Source of the DNA: Gari tellinella
Lineage: Eukaryota; Mollusca; Bivalvia; Cardiida; Psammobiidae
DNA: 64,000 nt
Assembly: GCA_922989275.2 (NCBI GenBank)
Contig: OV277857.1
Coordinates: forward strand, 80,345,321-80,409,320
Direction: 5' to 3'
The translations under genes were made by a program, and so were the position numbers. The notes beneath the pieces were generated by a model. It had not been told where the DNA came from, did not search any database, and worked only from the letters and a program-made list of their open reading frames with translations. Of the stretch, positions 43,870 through 55,194 are shown piece after piece; within the stretch, counting starts at the first letter, position 1; each line of letters opens with the position of its first letter.

Positions 43870-44945
43870 ACGGATGACAATTGCTAAATGCATCAAGTAT
43901 CTATAGATGCCGGGGGCATAAAATGATAATCCTAGTAGACGTCCCTAGTCTTATTATAAATCTATGGATTATTGGAAAGTCTCTTCAAAATGAACAGTCT
44001 AAATTTACATAAAACTCGACTTGTGTAAACAAAAGCTAAAGATGCCCGTTTCTCATTCACCTTCGTCCTTGTATAGATGTTAACACATAGATCTAGATGT
44101 CATCTTATAGATAGGCCATGCACTTATCGTATTTAATAAATACAAATACAAACTTCCTATGTCCTATCGACAACAGTGTTAACATCAATATGATGACGTC
44201 ATTTAATGTCGTCATTATAAGAAAATTGCTCACATCGATTACTTCCCTTGAGTTAAAATGAGTGGTGGAAACTAACTAGCTGCCAAAGTGACCAACCGAT
44301 TTTCGGTCCTATCGGTTGGGTGACAACTTGGGTCTCCATCGATAACTTTCCTAGCATTATATGGTTGGCTATGAGTTTAAAGCACAACACAAGGATTCTG
44401 TTACAAAGGTGAAGTCATACTAAATATATATCCTGACTCTAAGTCTTCATTCTATTGGGTATCTTAATTCTGTATATAACTAACCTTTTGATTGGCGTTA
44501 TTAAAGCTTTTAAAACGATTCTTAAAACTGTCAAGTAGAATCTTGATCTATCATAAGTAAAAATCACGACATTTATCAGGCGACTTGAACATAGTCCATT
44601 TTATATGTAAGCTATGTCTCAATACAAAAAGACTGTTGCCCGTATTTAAACCAAAGATATATAAAAAAAAAAATCACACCCATAGGCCGATAAATAATTA
44701 ACCTTTTCAGACATTTCTATAAGATTTAGCTCGTGATGTTTGTACTCAACGACTCCAAACTTTATATCTAAACAGTGTATACCCAAACCCCCATCAACAG
44801 TCAATATTGACCTATTTATAATATATAAAGTGCTGCTGGGTTTTTCCATTGATGTTTCAAACGACTGCGACACAAATGTCATTGCACAATCTACTCATGT
44901 AAGTTTGTCAGGCAATCTAAAGTAACAGATTATTATATACATGGT
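43870..44945. other. Sparse region with a weak exon-like frame
   Basis: Around 44646-44925 both strands are open. On the plus strand TTTTCAG (to 44711) and CAT-GTAAGT (44898) would bound a 186-bp exon, but the plus frame has an upstream stop and the minus frame (to 44646) lacks good splice sites. No function can be assigned. Confidence 0.25.
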
Positions 44946-44949
44946 TCAT

Positions 44950-45030
44950 AGAATCTACTTAATAGTAAAGCAGAATTAAGTTCCTGTAGAATCGTTCTGC
45001 TTTATTTTGATTCTGCATAAAACTAACTAA
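44950..45030 (+). repeat. C/D-type snap-back relic
   Basis: CTTAATAGTAAAGCAGAATT, AAGTTCCTGTAGAATC, GTTCTGCTTTATTTTGATTC. Confidence 0.55.
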
Positions 45031-45059
45031 TGTATCTTGACATTTCTAAATTAAATGAC

Positions 45060-45290
45060 TTTAACTTTTCCCCCTGTAACTTCAAATGGATAATTCTAGT
45101 TCTCAATTTAGCCTAGCACACCATATACTAGTTAGGGTTTGTTTTGCCAATATAGTCTTATATGAGACAGTGGAGACCCTAGCCAGAGGACTCCTTTTAG
45201 TCCTTTTGGAACCCTCTGATTTGAGTCTTCTCTGTTTGCATAGGACAAGTGTACTCTTCACAGATACACTATTTGCAGAGAACGCCTAAA
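45060..45290 (-). mobile_element. MITE G copy, worn
   Basis: CTTCAAATGGATAATTCTAG, then AGTGGAGACCCTAGCCAG, AGGACTCC, TTTTAG, and GAGTCTTCTCTGTTTGC with ATAGGACAAGTGTACTC. Confidence 0.6.
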
Positions 45291-45789
45291 TGCCTGGCTA
45301 TTGTTTATATAGAGGGTGTTTATTTTCTTGCTAATTGTTTTTGAATGTTCATATTGATCGTGTTATTGTTGTTAATTATATGTTTTGTAAGAAATGCTTC
45401 TTTGAGGGCCTCGCGGTAGATTAGTCTCCTGACTAAGTGAGTTACCCTCGTCAAATAAAGTCGTTCATTCATTCATTTTATGCCTATTTTGTTACATATT
45501 TGTAAAACCCTAAATATCTCTTGTGGTTATCTATTATCCGTTTGGACTCTTCTAGTGCAGGCATTTTGAACCAGTCTACTGTTGAAATTTTTATATGACA
45601 ACAAAAAAGAATGAAAATATCAAACAGTGCAGAACCTGATCAGAGGGCTAGTATATGAGTAATCCCTCTCTACAGAGGGTTGTAGGGTTGAAAGGTTTAA
45701 AGACTGTCGTAATTACACAAGTTTAACGGTATCATTTTGACTCCATTAGAGATCGTTGCATAAACCGTTGACATTAGTTAGCGTTCACA

Positions 45790-45913
45790 TACAGCCAAAC
45801 CTCTGTATTACGATCACGAAAAGAAGTATAATTTATTGTATAAAAGACATATGACTTTAACACATTATATAATTAACACGATTTAGTGGTCGTAATGGAG
45901 AGGTTTTACTGTA
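45790..45913 (+). mobile_element. MITE C, short copy without hairpin
   Basis: 124 bp, TA-flanked, ends CAGCCAAACCTCTGTATTAC and GTCGTAATGGAGAGGTTTTA. The central snap-back is missing. Confidence 0.78.
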
Positions 45914-46096
45914 ATTATATTGGTAAACAAAACAAAACCAAGAACATCTTGAGAAAAAGCAATGAAGGCTGTGTGCTGAGCAATGTGACAGACGATTGAT
46001 TGGTTTGGATGTTTTTGTGTATAAATAGTACTATAGGTATATTGGGCTTTTCAAATCAAAACGATACTTTCGGAAATCGGAATGAGTGACATTTAG

Positions 46097-46583
46097 CGAT
46101 GTCAAAATGACTTTATGTTTAATCCGCCTATTTATCAGCGTATTCTCGATATTTATATGCAAAGTTGGTATACAAGTGTTAATAACTCTAGACGGCTTGC
46201 GTCTTATTGCATGTACAAACATAGTTTTAATTTCTATAACATATCTTAACTGTATAAGTGTCAATACATATAGAATCGCATTTACAAAATTTAGACCTTC
46301 GTCACATCAACTAAGTATTGAAACTGGCAGACACAATAATATTGCCATACAAGATAGAAAATGTAAACACTGTAATTTAAACGTCATTGAAGACGAATAT
46401 CACTTCTTACTTGTTTGTCCGAAATACAGAAATCTACGATTCAAGTACTTTAAACCGTACTATTGTCACTGGCCAACGCTGAATAAATTTATATCACTTA
46501 TGTCAACAGAATCGGTAACGACTCTCACAAATTTGTCAAAATTTATATATTTTGCTTCAATTCTAAGGTCAGAATCTGACTGA
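46097..46583 (+). pseudogene. Non-LTR retrotransposon ORF2 C-terminal fragment, frameshifted
   Basis: Two plus-strand frames together resemble the C-terminal end of a LINE polyprotein. Frame 1 (46097 to about 46235) reads QRILDIYMQSW then SRRLASYCMYKHSFNF, the usual D-x-x-x-Q-x-W and S-x-R-L-x-x-Y-x-x-x-K block. Frame 2 (about 46236-46583) continues YLNC, then YRIAFTKFRPSSHQLSIETG, a zinc-knuckle-like C-x2-C around CKHC, EDEYHFLLVCPKYRNLR and a terminal LSKFIYFASILRSESD before the TGA. A frameshift lies near 46235-46240, so it is not functional. Reverse transcriptase and endonuclease are absent: a 5'-truncated copy. The clade looks like CR1/L2-like LINEs of molluscs and cnidarians, from memory. 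Confidence 0.75.
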
Positions 46584-46603
46584 TATTTAACAATTATGTT
46601 TGA

Positions 46604-46790
46604 TCAGTCGAACTTCGATATCTCGAAGTCAGTTCATTCGGTTTCCAGTATTTGTATAGATAAAATTTGTCCACGCTTGGGTCGAGCAGATCCTTATTTC
46701 GGAGTTGAAACGTGACTTGTGCACGTTTTGGCTTTGAAATACGACCATGTTTGACTTATGCGAGTTCGGGATTTCGAAGTTTGACTGTAT
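46604..46790 (+). mobile_element. MITE I, in the LINE 3' UTR
   Basis: Ends CAGTCGAACTTCGATATCTC and GGGATTTCGAAGTTTGACTG, TA at the right. It interrupts the retrotransposon 3' UTR, so it is younger. Confidence 0.7.
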
Positions 46791-47003
46791 GTATAAATTC
46801 AGTTTGGTTCGTAAATATTGTAAACGATGTTCCATATTTTCTTTCTCTGTAAATGCTTATGAAAGAATTATTTATGGTTGTTTCACATAATGTATGTGGT
46901 TTACATATATTTAAATTTGTCATATAAATCTGTTTTATCACAATACTGCTATATACATGTACGGCTATATATGTGCTTTGTGCAACTTTATGCCAAATAA
47001 AGA

Positions 47004-47035
47004 TTATGTTATGTTATGTAATGTTATGTTATGTA
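47004..47035 (+). repeat. ATGTT pentanucleotide microsatellite
   Basis: About six imperfect units of TTATG/ATGTT with one ATGTA interruption, at the 3' end of the LINE copy. Confidence 0.85.
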
Positions 47036-47218
47036 TAACATTTACACCTTGACACACTTTTCATGATGATATTTATAGTATAAAACGTTGATCCAGATCT
47101 GACTATGAGCTTCTCGTAGCTCGTAACTTACTATTTTGCCAACCCACTAAACTGGAGAAATAGCGGGTGATCATGTCTGTAAATATTTAGCCCTATGCAC
47201 GAATTTGTAATAACTATT

Positions 47219-48005
47219 GCAAACAGTTTGGATACAGGTGAGACGCAGGGGTACTAGATTTCTTGTCTGGACCAAAACTGTTTGCCACTAGGATGCTATT
47301 TCATAAATTGTTTGGCAGATTCACATACCAAGAAAGTGTCTGCAGGCAACACAAATATACAGACGTAAACCTACATGTCACGTTCAGGGTTAAATAAGAG
47401 GAGCCCATTAACATTTTATGAGAATAGCTTTCTTCGAAATGCCTGGCAGTGTTACAGAGTTTTCAAGGTTGCATGGGGCGCTCAAGTGCCAGATATATTT
47501 CGAATGTTTGAGTAACAAACAAGCCAATACAGAGGCAATGGCTCGCTGAGTTTACAGCTAATTCGCCAACAGTTTTTTCCCGCGATCCACATTCCGTTGC
47601 CAAGACGCTACAAGCTATACGTATTATCGTATCTTCTGTCGATCGTGACTAAACCAGTATTTGCAAACAGTTTGGATCCAGATCAGACACCGAGTCACTC
47701 GGCGTCTGATGTAGATCCAAACTATATGACGCGCTTCCTTAAGCATCTTTGGTTTGAAAAATCATTTTGACAAATATTGCATACTACAAACTTAAAGAAA
47801 GCTATAATTAATTACGTCAAAAGAATAGTTTCCATACATATGAAATATTTTTCAAACCAATGTCAAGCAGTAATTCAACGAAAACGTACAATGTAGACCT
47901 TTCAATAGGTGACTGCTCATTGCATGCGGCAAATGATTAATGTCAAACTGTCTGCGGTGCTTACAAACTGTAACGCGGCGTCTGATCAGGATCCAAAATG
48001 TTTGA
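47219..48005 (+). repeat. Three worn hairpin modules
   Basis: 47219-47284 (GCAAACAGTTTGGATACAG), 47660-47730 (GCAAACAGTTTGGATCCAG, ATCAGACACCGAGTCACTC) and 47945-48005 (first arm mostly lost). B-like GGCAGCAAAAGGGTTAA at 48115-48131. Confidence 0.65.
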
Positions 48006-48234
48006 CAGTCGTAGCGGTAAACATTGAATCTTACTTTGAAACGATCGTGCAAACAACAAAAATGAAGCCGACGACAATGAAACGTTGAAGGGGTAAAATC
48101 TCACGATTAATTTGGCAGCAAAAGGGTTAAAGACTACAAATTGGTCTCCATTTGAACAAGGCTCGATGAGCTTACTGCTAATTCGCTACAGTGTTTTGCC
48201 CGCTATCCACATTCCGCTGCCAAGACGCTACAGG
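47540..48234 (+). repeat. 75-bp direct repeat, 620 bp apart
   Basis: 47540-47613 and 48160-48234 both read GGCTCG-TGAG-TTAC, GCTAATTCGCCA/CTACA, CC-CGC-ATCCACATTCCG and TGCCAAGACGCTACA. Richer in GC than surroundings. Not a known element to me. Confidence 0.75.
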
Positions 48235-48511
48235 CAGTATTAACCCATATCATGTCATAATATATTCTGCTTTAAAGCAGTTGTCTGGAAAATATGTCGA
48301 CATTGTACATTATCAAAATGACGACAACTCAATATGAGAGTCATATTAATATAATGTGGTGGTTGATATTGCTCCAGACTGTTTGTAAATACCAGTCATG
48401 GCACGACCGAAAGAAAAAGAAATAGCATAATTATATAGAGTTATTAGAGAAATATTGTTCTTCATTATATCACAATGAGTCGGTATACGAGTATTAACCC
48501 AGTCATGCTTG

Positions 48512-48761
48512 TACAGCGGAGAATCTGTTATTCTTTCCCAATAAACGCGTTTACGCTAAAACTATTATTTGCAGTGCAAACAGTTTGGAGCCAGATCAGA
48601 CGCCGGGTAACCCGGCGTCTGATCAGGCTCCAAACTATTTGCCACCAAGATAAACATGAAATATCAAAATTGTCCAAAAGTTGTTATTTTCTACGTTTTA
48701 GCGCTTTGCGTTTGCGTACGTTTGCGTTTAAACGGGAAAGAATAACAGATTCTCCACTGTA
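48512..48761 (-). mobile_element. MITE A copy 17
   Basis: TA flanks, inverted. One end has CAGCGGAG instead of CAGTGGAG. Shares GTTATTTTCTACG with the copy at 30770. Confidence 0.9.
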
Positions 48762-48769
48762 TACTGCAA

Positions 48770-49620
48770 TAAACTCTCCCTGTGTGCTTGCTGAAACGTT
48801 TCATAATAGCTATACAAAGCCTGAAATGTGATCTAAAGACACCGCAGTGATTATACATACAGTAGAACATTTAATATGACACAGCAAACAGCTTAGAAAC
48901 TGATGAGTAACGCGGCGTCTAATCGGGATCTACACTGTTTGCAAATGTATACTTTAGATAACACTACGGGCTTAAATGGGCTACAATGTACAGACAGATG
49001 ACAGCAATACATGTAAGCTAAGTGATAAAACCCAGTGAACTCCTTTTATTTTCATCTTGCTTTATGTTTTCCTTTCATCTGGAATTTTGCCTGAATCAAC
49101 ATTTTTCCTCCGACATCGGAAACAAACGTACCATTGAGTGATACTATAGAGTATTGCTAGACTATACTGTAAAGGAGATCAATTTCAGGAAGAAGTAAGT
49201 AAACCAGTGCTACTTATTCATTATACTTGGTAACCTTTGATTTGAAAACAGAACCCGTCTACATATACCGTCACTGCTACATGTAGTATTCACTTAGCGC
49301 GTTCACAGTCATAGCCTGTTTTCAGCCTTAATGGTTACCCATAATAGACAGAATGTAAAACAAAAATATCCTATTGGAATACTCTGCTTTGCTTTCAGAC
49401 TGCAGTAAATAGCCATATATAAAGATACAGATTACGATGAGCTTTTTTCAAAATAAAAGGTAGAATTTGTACAAACAAAAGCAAATGCTTGGAAATTAAT
49501 TACTATCAAGAATAGGTCTTGGCATGGCACAGAGTTAATTAATATATTATGAGAAATTAGTATAGGCGTGATAATGCATTGCTGTGCATGTGGAAAATCC
49601 GTCAGAGGGGACGCTTCTAC
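48770..49620. other. No gene recognised
   Basis: Contains a broken hairpin at 48885-48945 (GCAAACAGCTTAGAAACTG, GTAACGCGGCGTCTAATCG); otherwise nothing noted. Confidence 0.45.
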
Positions 49621-49710
49621 TACAGTGCATGGGGAAGACGTTATTCTTTCCTTTTGAAACCCAAACGAAACGCAAAGGTCATGCAATAAAATGTGTTGGG
49701 GGCAATTTTA

Positions 49711-50850
49711 ACAAGGGCCACTATGGCCCTAAATCGCTCACCTGGTAACCATGTAACCATGTACACCGTGTGACCTAGTTTTTGACCGGGCATGACCCTC
49801 ATTCTAACTTGACCTCGATTTCAATGAGACAAACATTTTGTTCAAGTTTCATGAAGATTCAATGAATTTTGTAGTCTCTATAGAGTGTTAACGAGGTTTT
49901 TCGATGATTTGACCTAGTGACCTAGTTTTTGACCGGACATGACCCACATTCGAACTTAACCTAGATTTCATTGAGGCAATCATATTGATGAAGTTTCATG
50001 AAGATCCAATGAAATTTGTAGCCTCTAGAGTGTTAACAAGGTTTTTTGATAATTTGACCTAGTGACCTAGTTTTTGACCGGACATGACCCACATTCAAAC
50101 TTGACCTAGATTTCATTGAGGCAAATATTCTGATGAAGTTTCATGAAGATCCAATAAAATTTGTAGTCTCTAGAGTGTTAACAAGGTTTTTCGAAGATTT
50201 GACCTAGTGACCTAGTTTTTGACCGGACATGACCCACATTCAAACTTGGCCTAGATTTCATTGAGGCAATCATATTGATGAAGTTTCATGAAGATCCAAT
50301 GAAATTTGTAATCTCTAGAGTGTTAACAAGGTTTTTTGATAATTTGACCTAGTGACCTAGTTTTTGACCGGACATAACCTACATTCGAACTTGACCTAGA
50401 TTTCATTGAGGCAAACATTTTGATGAAGTTTCATGAAGATCCAGTGAAATTTGTAGTCTCTAGAGTGTTGACAAGGTTTTTCGAAGATTTGACCTAGTGA
50501 CCTAGTTTTTGACCGGACATGACCCACATTCAAACTTGGCCTAGATTTCATTGGGGCAATCATATTGATGAAGTTTCATGAAGATCCAATGAAATGTGTA
50601 GCCTCTAGAGTGTTAACAAGGTTTTTCGATAATTTGACCTAGTGACCTAGTTTTTCACCGGACATAACCCACATTCAAACTTGACCTAGATTTCATTAAG
50701 GCAAACATTGTGACCAAGTTTCATCAAGATCCAATGAGATTTAAACCTGCTAGAGTGTTAACGAACAATTGTGGACGGACAGACGACGGACGACGGACAT
50801 CCAGCGATCCTAAAAGCTCACCTTGGCACTTCGTGCCAGGTGAGCTAATA
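49711..50850 (+). mobile_element. Helitron/Helentron-like element with 145-bp array
   Basis: Left ACAAGGGCCACTATGGCCCT, AAATCGCTCACC. Right GACGGACGACGGACATCC, then the hairpin AGCTCACCTTGGCAC, TTCG, TGCCAGGTGAGCT. About six 145-bp units between. Inserted in an old A-like MITE. Confidence 0.8.
49895..50765 (+). repeat. BIV160-like tandem array, exact 145-bp period
   Basis: GAGTGTTAACAAG ends at 49895, 50040, 50185, 50330, 50475 and 50620, each 145 bp apart. Units contain TTTGACCTAGTGACCTAG, TTTTTGACCGGACATGACC and GAAGTTTCATGAAGATCC, as in the bivalve BIV160 satellite (recalled, not searched). Alternate units share diagnostic bases, a dimeric pattern. Confidence 0.88.
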
Positions 50851-51298
50851 AAAAACTTATGATGACTCGTTTCAATCTGAGTAGCAAACAGTTTCTGTTT
50901 GCATTTGCAAGAAATATTTCAGCGTTAACGCATTTATTGAGAAATAATAACCTATTCCCCAGTATACGCATTCCCTATGTTTGTTCTAAGCATGCAGTAG
51001 AGTCGGCAGTAATTACGAGCGTAGCACTCTGGCAACTGCTCTGGGAAGTTTCAAATAACTGACCGATACTATCTTTATTTTTCACAGAAAAATCGATACT
51101 TTGATTAACCCTTAGCCTATTGGTCACAACTTGACTAACGTTTGTAAACAATTTGAGTCCAGGTCGGAAGCTGAGTACATGTAGCTCGTTGTTTGATCAG
51201 ATCCAAATTGTTTTGGCACATCTTCAATTTTAGTCAGAATTTTGCAAACTTCGCAGATTACACTTTCAAAGCAGAATATATAAGGACATGAGTTGGGT

Positions 51299-51532
51299 TT
51301 AACCCATACTCCATAGGTACGCATTTTAACGCCTTGAATATATTTCCTCCACTGAAGAAAATAGTTCCACATTATACAGTAATGAATATGTACAACAAGA
51401 AATGTTTTCTTTATCCTAGCAAATGGTAACTAAGAGCAGGTCGAAAGTAGAGCAGAATGCACATTCTGCTATACTTTCAGCCTGCGTTAAGTGGCATCTG
51501 TTTCCAAAACTAGTTCTCAACAGGTTATGGAG
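51299..51532 (+). mobile_element. MITE D copy 3, right end interrupted
   Basis: TTAA-CCCATACTCCATAGG, GAAAATAGTTCCACATT, snap-back AGAGCAGAATGCACATTCTG with a shorter stem. An A copy is inserted at 51533. Confidence 0.75.
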
Positions 51533-51782
51533 TACAGTGGAGAATCTGTTATTCTTTCCCGTTTAAACGCAAACGTACGCAAACGCAAAGCACTAAAACG
51601 TAGAAAAGAACAACTTTTGGACAATTCTGATAATTCTTGTTTATCTTGGTGGCAAACAGTTTGGAGCCTGATCAGACGCCGTGTTACCCGGCGTCTGATC
51701 TGGCTCCAAACTGTTTGCACTGCAAATAATAGTTTTTGCGTAAACGCGTTTATTGGGAAAGAATAACGTTTTCTCCACTGTA
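51533..51782 (+). mobile_element. MITE A copy 18, inserted in a D element
   Basis: TA flanks. The tip reads GCCGTGTTACCCGGC (one mismatch). Its right end has the AACGTTTTCTCC variant while its left end is normal, so the two ends differ. It interrupts the right end of the D element that starts at 51299. Confidence 0.9.
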
Positions 51783-52046
51783 TAAGATTAAATAAAATGG
51801 CTAATACAGCTGTGCAATATACTTGGAATAGTTGTGTAATCTGAAATGTGCACAGGTGGCTTCTACATTTTATGTACATGTATGTAGGAATAAGAACACT
51901 AAATCGAGCGGGTGTTTTCAAGAGAATTGCTAACTACAATACAATGTACAAGAATTGAACCAAGGTTTGTTTTCAAATTTTGAAAGCACTTCTTGGGTAA
52001 TTTGAACTAAATTCAGATATTATTTGGCTGCAAATCAATCGTATAA

Positions 52047-52292
52047 TTAACACATTGAACCCTGAGGAAGCGTATACGTACCCTTTAACGAGCAATGTAC
52101 ATGTTAAACGTACACTTGTCCTTAAAAATGTAGGTCCTGGTCAGAGGGCTCTGGACAACGAGTGCCCTCTGATCAGGGTCTGTACTCTTTGTTATTTTGT
52201 AATATATTGGTAAAACAATCCTTATAGCTAAAACGAATTAGACTTAATTGAAAACTGGATTGTCTGCTTGAAGTTAAAGGGGTCGATGACTT
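52047..52292 (+). mobile_element. MITE G copy 3
   Basis: TTAACACATTGAACCCTGAG; hairpin GTAGGTCCTGGTCAGAGGGC, TCTGGACAACGAGTGCCC, TCTGATCAGGGTCTGTACTC; right AACTGGATTGTCTGCTTG. The right border is approximate. Confidence 0.65.
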
Positions 52293-52299
52293 TATTTAG

Positions 52300-53550
52300 A
52301 CACAGCTGTTCGAACTTTCTGGGGCTAATTTGAGACATCCTTATTTTGGGTTGTACTTGTCAGGCGAGTTCCAAAAGAAACAACTCTAACATTGCACAGA
52401 TTTCTCATCTTCATTTCGGGAGTTCTATATAGGCGCTAAGTTAGGTCCTCTAAATAAGGATAGGCATTGAGTCAAGCAATATGGTTCACTTTTTGTATGT
52501 TCTGTTCTGTTTTGTTCTAATAAATCATATAACAGAGCATTAGATGTATGATGAGGACAATTCAGGTACAAACCTCTGCATGTTTTCACTAAATCATATG
52601 TTACAAACTTTAGAATATCTGTTTTACTTTTAGCTTGCCTCAAGCAGCTACTTATCTTAACTTTTAAACATCAAATAATTAACATGATTTAGTGGTCGTA
52701 ATAGAGTGGTTAATTGCATTAGCACACCTGTTAAGATATTTTCTACTTTTATTTAGATTTTTTTTTAATGCAGACAACAATTTTGAAGCAGACGGTATCA
52801 CTATAACAACCTTGATAATGAGCTTTCCTCATGTGTTTATCATGATATCTGATTGTCTCATGACAGATCGATATTACTACACGACTACATGTACAACAAT
52901 ACTATATAGCTACTAAAACATAATAACACGTATCGCTTTCATTGGCATTTAATGTCTGCTTAAAATATGTCATCTGCAAACTTTTTGCAGTTTTTCAAAT
53001 TAAGAAAGTTCCAAAGTTTCCTGAAGATATTCAATTCCGAGTGTTTGACACGCGTATCGATATTTCTTGAGTTACAGATCTACTACCTTAAATTTGAAAA
53101 GATCTTGCAGACAACAATATTGAAGCAGACTGCAATCTGACGGTGACGGGGTAAAAACCTCAAGATTAATTTGGCACTGAAAGGGTTTATAAAACGTAAG
53201 GCGAAAGTAGGACAGATTGCTCCTAAAGGAGTTTTACGTTTTACGTTTCATGTTGCATACGACAGTCATCTGCCGGAGTCGCAGTTAATAAACCTTCATT
53301 TGAGTGGTCGAACTTACGAGTGCTGCTAAATATAATACAGTACAAACATTCACACTAATGTTGTGAAATGTTGTCATCAATGATGAACACACTTCAAAGC
53401 TGTCGATTTGTACTTATGACAAGTATAATAATATTATAGAGATGGCTATTATAGGTTGGAGAAAAACATTCTGTATCGTATACAAGCAATCCTTGCTATG
53501 CTGGACGCCAGTATATTAGGAATGATTTGCAAACAGTGAAGACACTGATA
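52300..53550. other. Mostly unrecognised, with B/C scraps
   Basis: GATTTAGTGGTCGTAATAGA at 52685 is a C right end. GCAGACAACAATTTTGAAGC at 52770 and AATTTGGCACTGAAAGGG at 53167 are B-type pieces. No gene. Confidence 0.45.
53190..53262 (+). repeat. C-type snap-back relic
   Basis: AAACGTAAGGCGAAAGTAGG, ACAGATTGCTCCTAAAGGAG and partial complement. Confidence 0.5.
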
Positions 53551-53554
53551 CATG

Positions 53555-53804
53555 TACAGTGGAGAATCTGTTATTCTTTCCAAATAAACGCGTTTACGCT
53601 AAAACTATTAATTGCAGTGCAAACAGTTTGGAGCCAGATCAGACGCCGGGTAACCCGGCGTCTGATCAGGCTCCAAACTGTTTGCCACCAAGATAAACAA
53701 GAATTATCAGAATTGTCCAAAAGTTGTTCTTTTCTACGTTTTAGTGCTTTGCGTTTGCGTACGTTTGCGTTTAAACGGGAAAGAATAACAGATTCTCCAC
53801 TGTA
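53555..53804 (-). mobile_element. MITE A copy 19
   Basis: TA flanks, inverted, near-consensus (TTCCAAATAAACG and TTAATTGCAG variants). Preceded by a broken hairpin arm, GCAAACAGTGAAGACACTG. Confidence 0.9.
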
Positions 53805-54167
53805 AGAGTGCTCCTATACAGCGTCTTCCAATTAGGTTTTGCACTGGTAAATCAAGTTCGCTGACGTCGTACTCTTTCGTGTCTTTGCGATGAATCGTTT
53901 CCAAATCATGATTTAACTTTGAAACACGGATATGCGTTGATGTCTTGAAGACTGCATGTGCCTTTTAATTATCATTCAATACATGTTTGGTTGTAAACAG
54001 GTATATTCATACACATGTTGGAGATATCCCATACATTATTCACATTTCTGCATGATCGTTATGATTCCTTGACTGACAAACTGACAAACAACTTCAACAG
54101 CATCCCTTTGGCATGGAAATACATTAACCCTCCCACCACCGTAAACGACTATAGTCGACATGACTGT

Positions 54168-54240
54168 GAACTGTATGGATCCAGATCAGACATCGAGTGA
54201 CTCGGTACAATATATCTGATCAAATTCCAAACAGTTTGGC
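54168..54240 (+). repeat. Worn hairpin module
   Basis: GTGAACTGTATGGATCCAG, ATCAGACATCGAGTGACTCG, ATCTGATCAAATTCCAAACA. A GCGGCGAAATGCATTAA end like B follows. Confidence 0.6.
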
Positions 54241-54552
54241 ACTCAAAACGATACTTCTTCAGTAAAATCGCCTTAAATTGTAATTTGAAGCTGCAGTGCA
54301 GCCAGAATTGAAGCAAACGATATTTATGGCGGTGATAAGGTTAAAACAGGCGATAAATTTTGGCGGCGAAATGCATTAATCATTTCAAGGCCTGACTCGC
54401 ATTCTTTCAGGCCTGGAATGTTGCACTGCCGTGGAAATGATTTGCAGGAAAACAAAAACTGAAGAAAATGAATTGCAGTTGCTGTAGCATGTTACAGCCT
54501 ACAGAGACAAGAATAGCTCAACGAAGTCTGAGAACGGCCGAGAGAAAAAGAA

Positions 54553-54718
54553 TACAGTGTTCCCTCTCTACAACGGTCCTCCTAACAACGACTCCCTCCT
54601 TACAACGACCATCGTCGCTGTCTTCCAAACAAGACATTTATGACAAACCTTTCCATGACTGCAATACCGTCTGCTTAAATTTGTCGACTGCAATTTTTCA
54701 CAAAGTAACATAATGGAC
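54553..54718 (-). mobile_element. MITE S, one end only
   Basis: TACAGTGTTCCCTCTCTACA, CGGTCCTCCTAACAACGAC, TCTTCCAAACAAGACATTTA. It stops in the inner arm, so the other end is missing. Confidence 0.6.
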
Positions 54719-55004
54719 ATTTTGACATTTTGATAACTGTCGGACCAAAATTATGGGACAATCACATGTGATAAATTCTGATTCAGTGAGTGTTTTTAAG
54801 AGAAATCTTAAAACATTATTTTTTCACAAATTTTGACTCGTGGTTCAAGTTAATGTGTGAACAAGAATATTTTTCAGTATTCTTTATATAAATATATAGT
54901 ACTGCCATATTGAGTATGATATGAATCTCAGACTGTCTGTCTACATGTCAGAACTTTCCATTGGAAAGATATTTCCCTGATCAGTAGTGTCTGGTTATTC
55001 GTGT

Positions 55005-55190
55005 GAACACATCCAACCCCTAGCGACGAACAGACTCGTTATTCACCAGCAGCATACATGTACTTATAAAGAATACACTTGTATTGTGCTACAGTGTAAA
55101 CCCTTACCAGAGAGCTCCTACAGTTGTCCTTTCATCAGGGTATGCACTGTTTGTCAGTGTGTACAAGTAGTAATGTTTTATACGTCAAAC
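55005..55190 (+). mobile_element. G hairpin cut by a Helitron-like element
   Basis: ACATCCAACCCCTAGCGAC, ACAGTGTAAACCCTTACCAG, AGAGCTCC and TCAGGGTATGCACTGTTTG; the right part is replaced by the element starting at 55195. Confidence 0.55.
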
Positions 55191-55194
55191 CTAT

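Larger units (their letters stand above)
46097..47036 (+). mobile_element. 5'-truncated LINE copy with ATGTT tail
   Basis: The ORF2 fragment is followed by a 3' UTR that contains an inserted I-type MITE (46604-46790) and ends AATAAAGATTATGTTATG in an ATGTT microsatellite. A microsatellite rather than poly(A) tail is typical of CR1/L2-like LINEs. The 5' boundary is uncertain; stop codons precede 46097. Confidence 0.65.
49621..50964 (-). mobile_element. Old A-like MITE split by a Helitron-like element
   Basis: Left part 49621-49710 starts TACAGTGCATGGGGAAGACG. The right part resumes after about 50850 and carries GTAGCAAACAGTTTC, TTCAGCGTTAACGCATTTAT and CCTATTCCCCAGTA. The arms match diverged A copies. 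Confidence 0.6.

Noticed and set aside
44646..44925. Possible exon, open on both strands
   Set aside because: The splice sites fit the plus strand while the better-looking protein is on the minus strand; the two do not agree.
46086..46235. N-terminal part of the 165-codon plus-strand frame (MTFSDVKMTLCLIRLF)
   Set aside because: The LINE homology in this stretch is in another frame; only the part after about 46236 is real LINE protein in this frame.
49711..50850. Centromeric satellite
   Set aside because: Only six units, bounded by Helitron-like ends; it is cargo of a mobile element.
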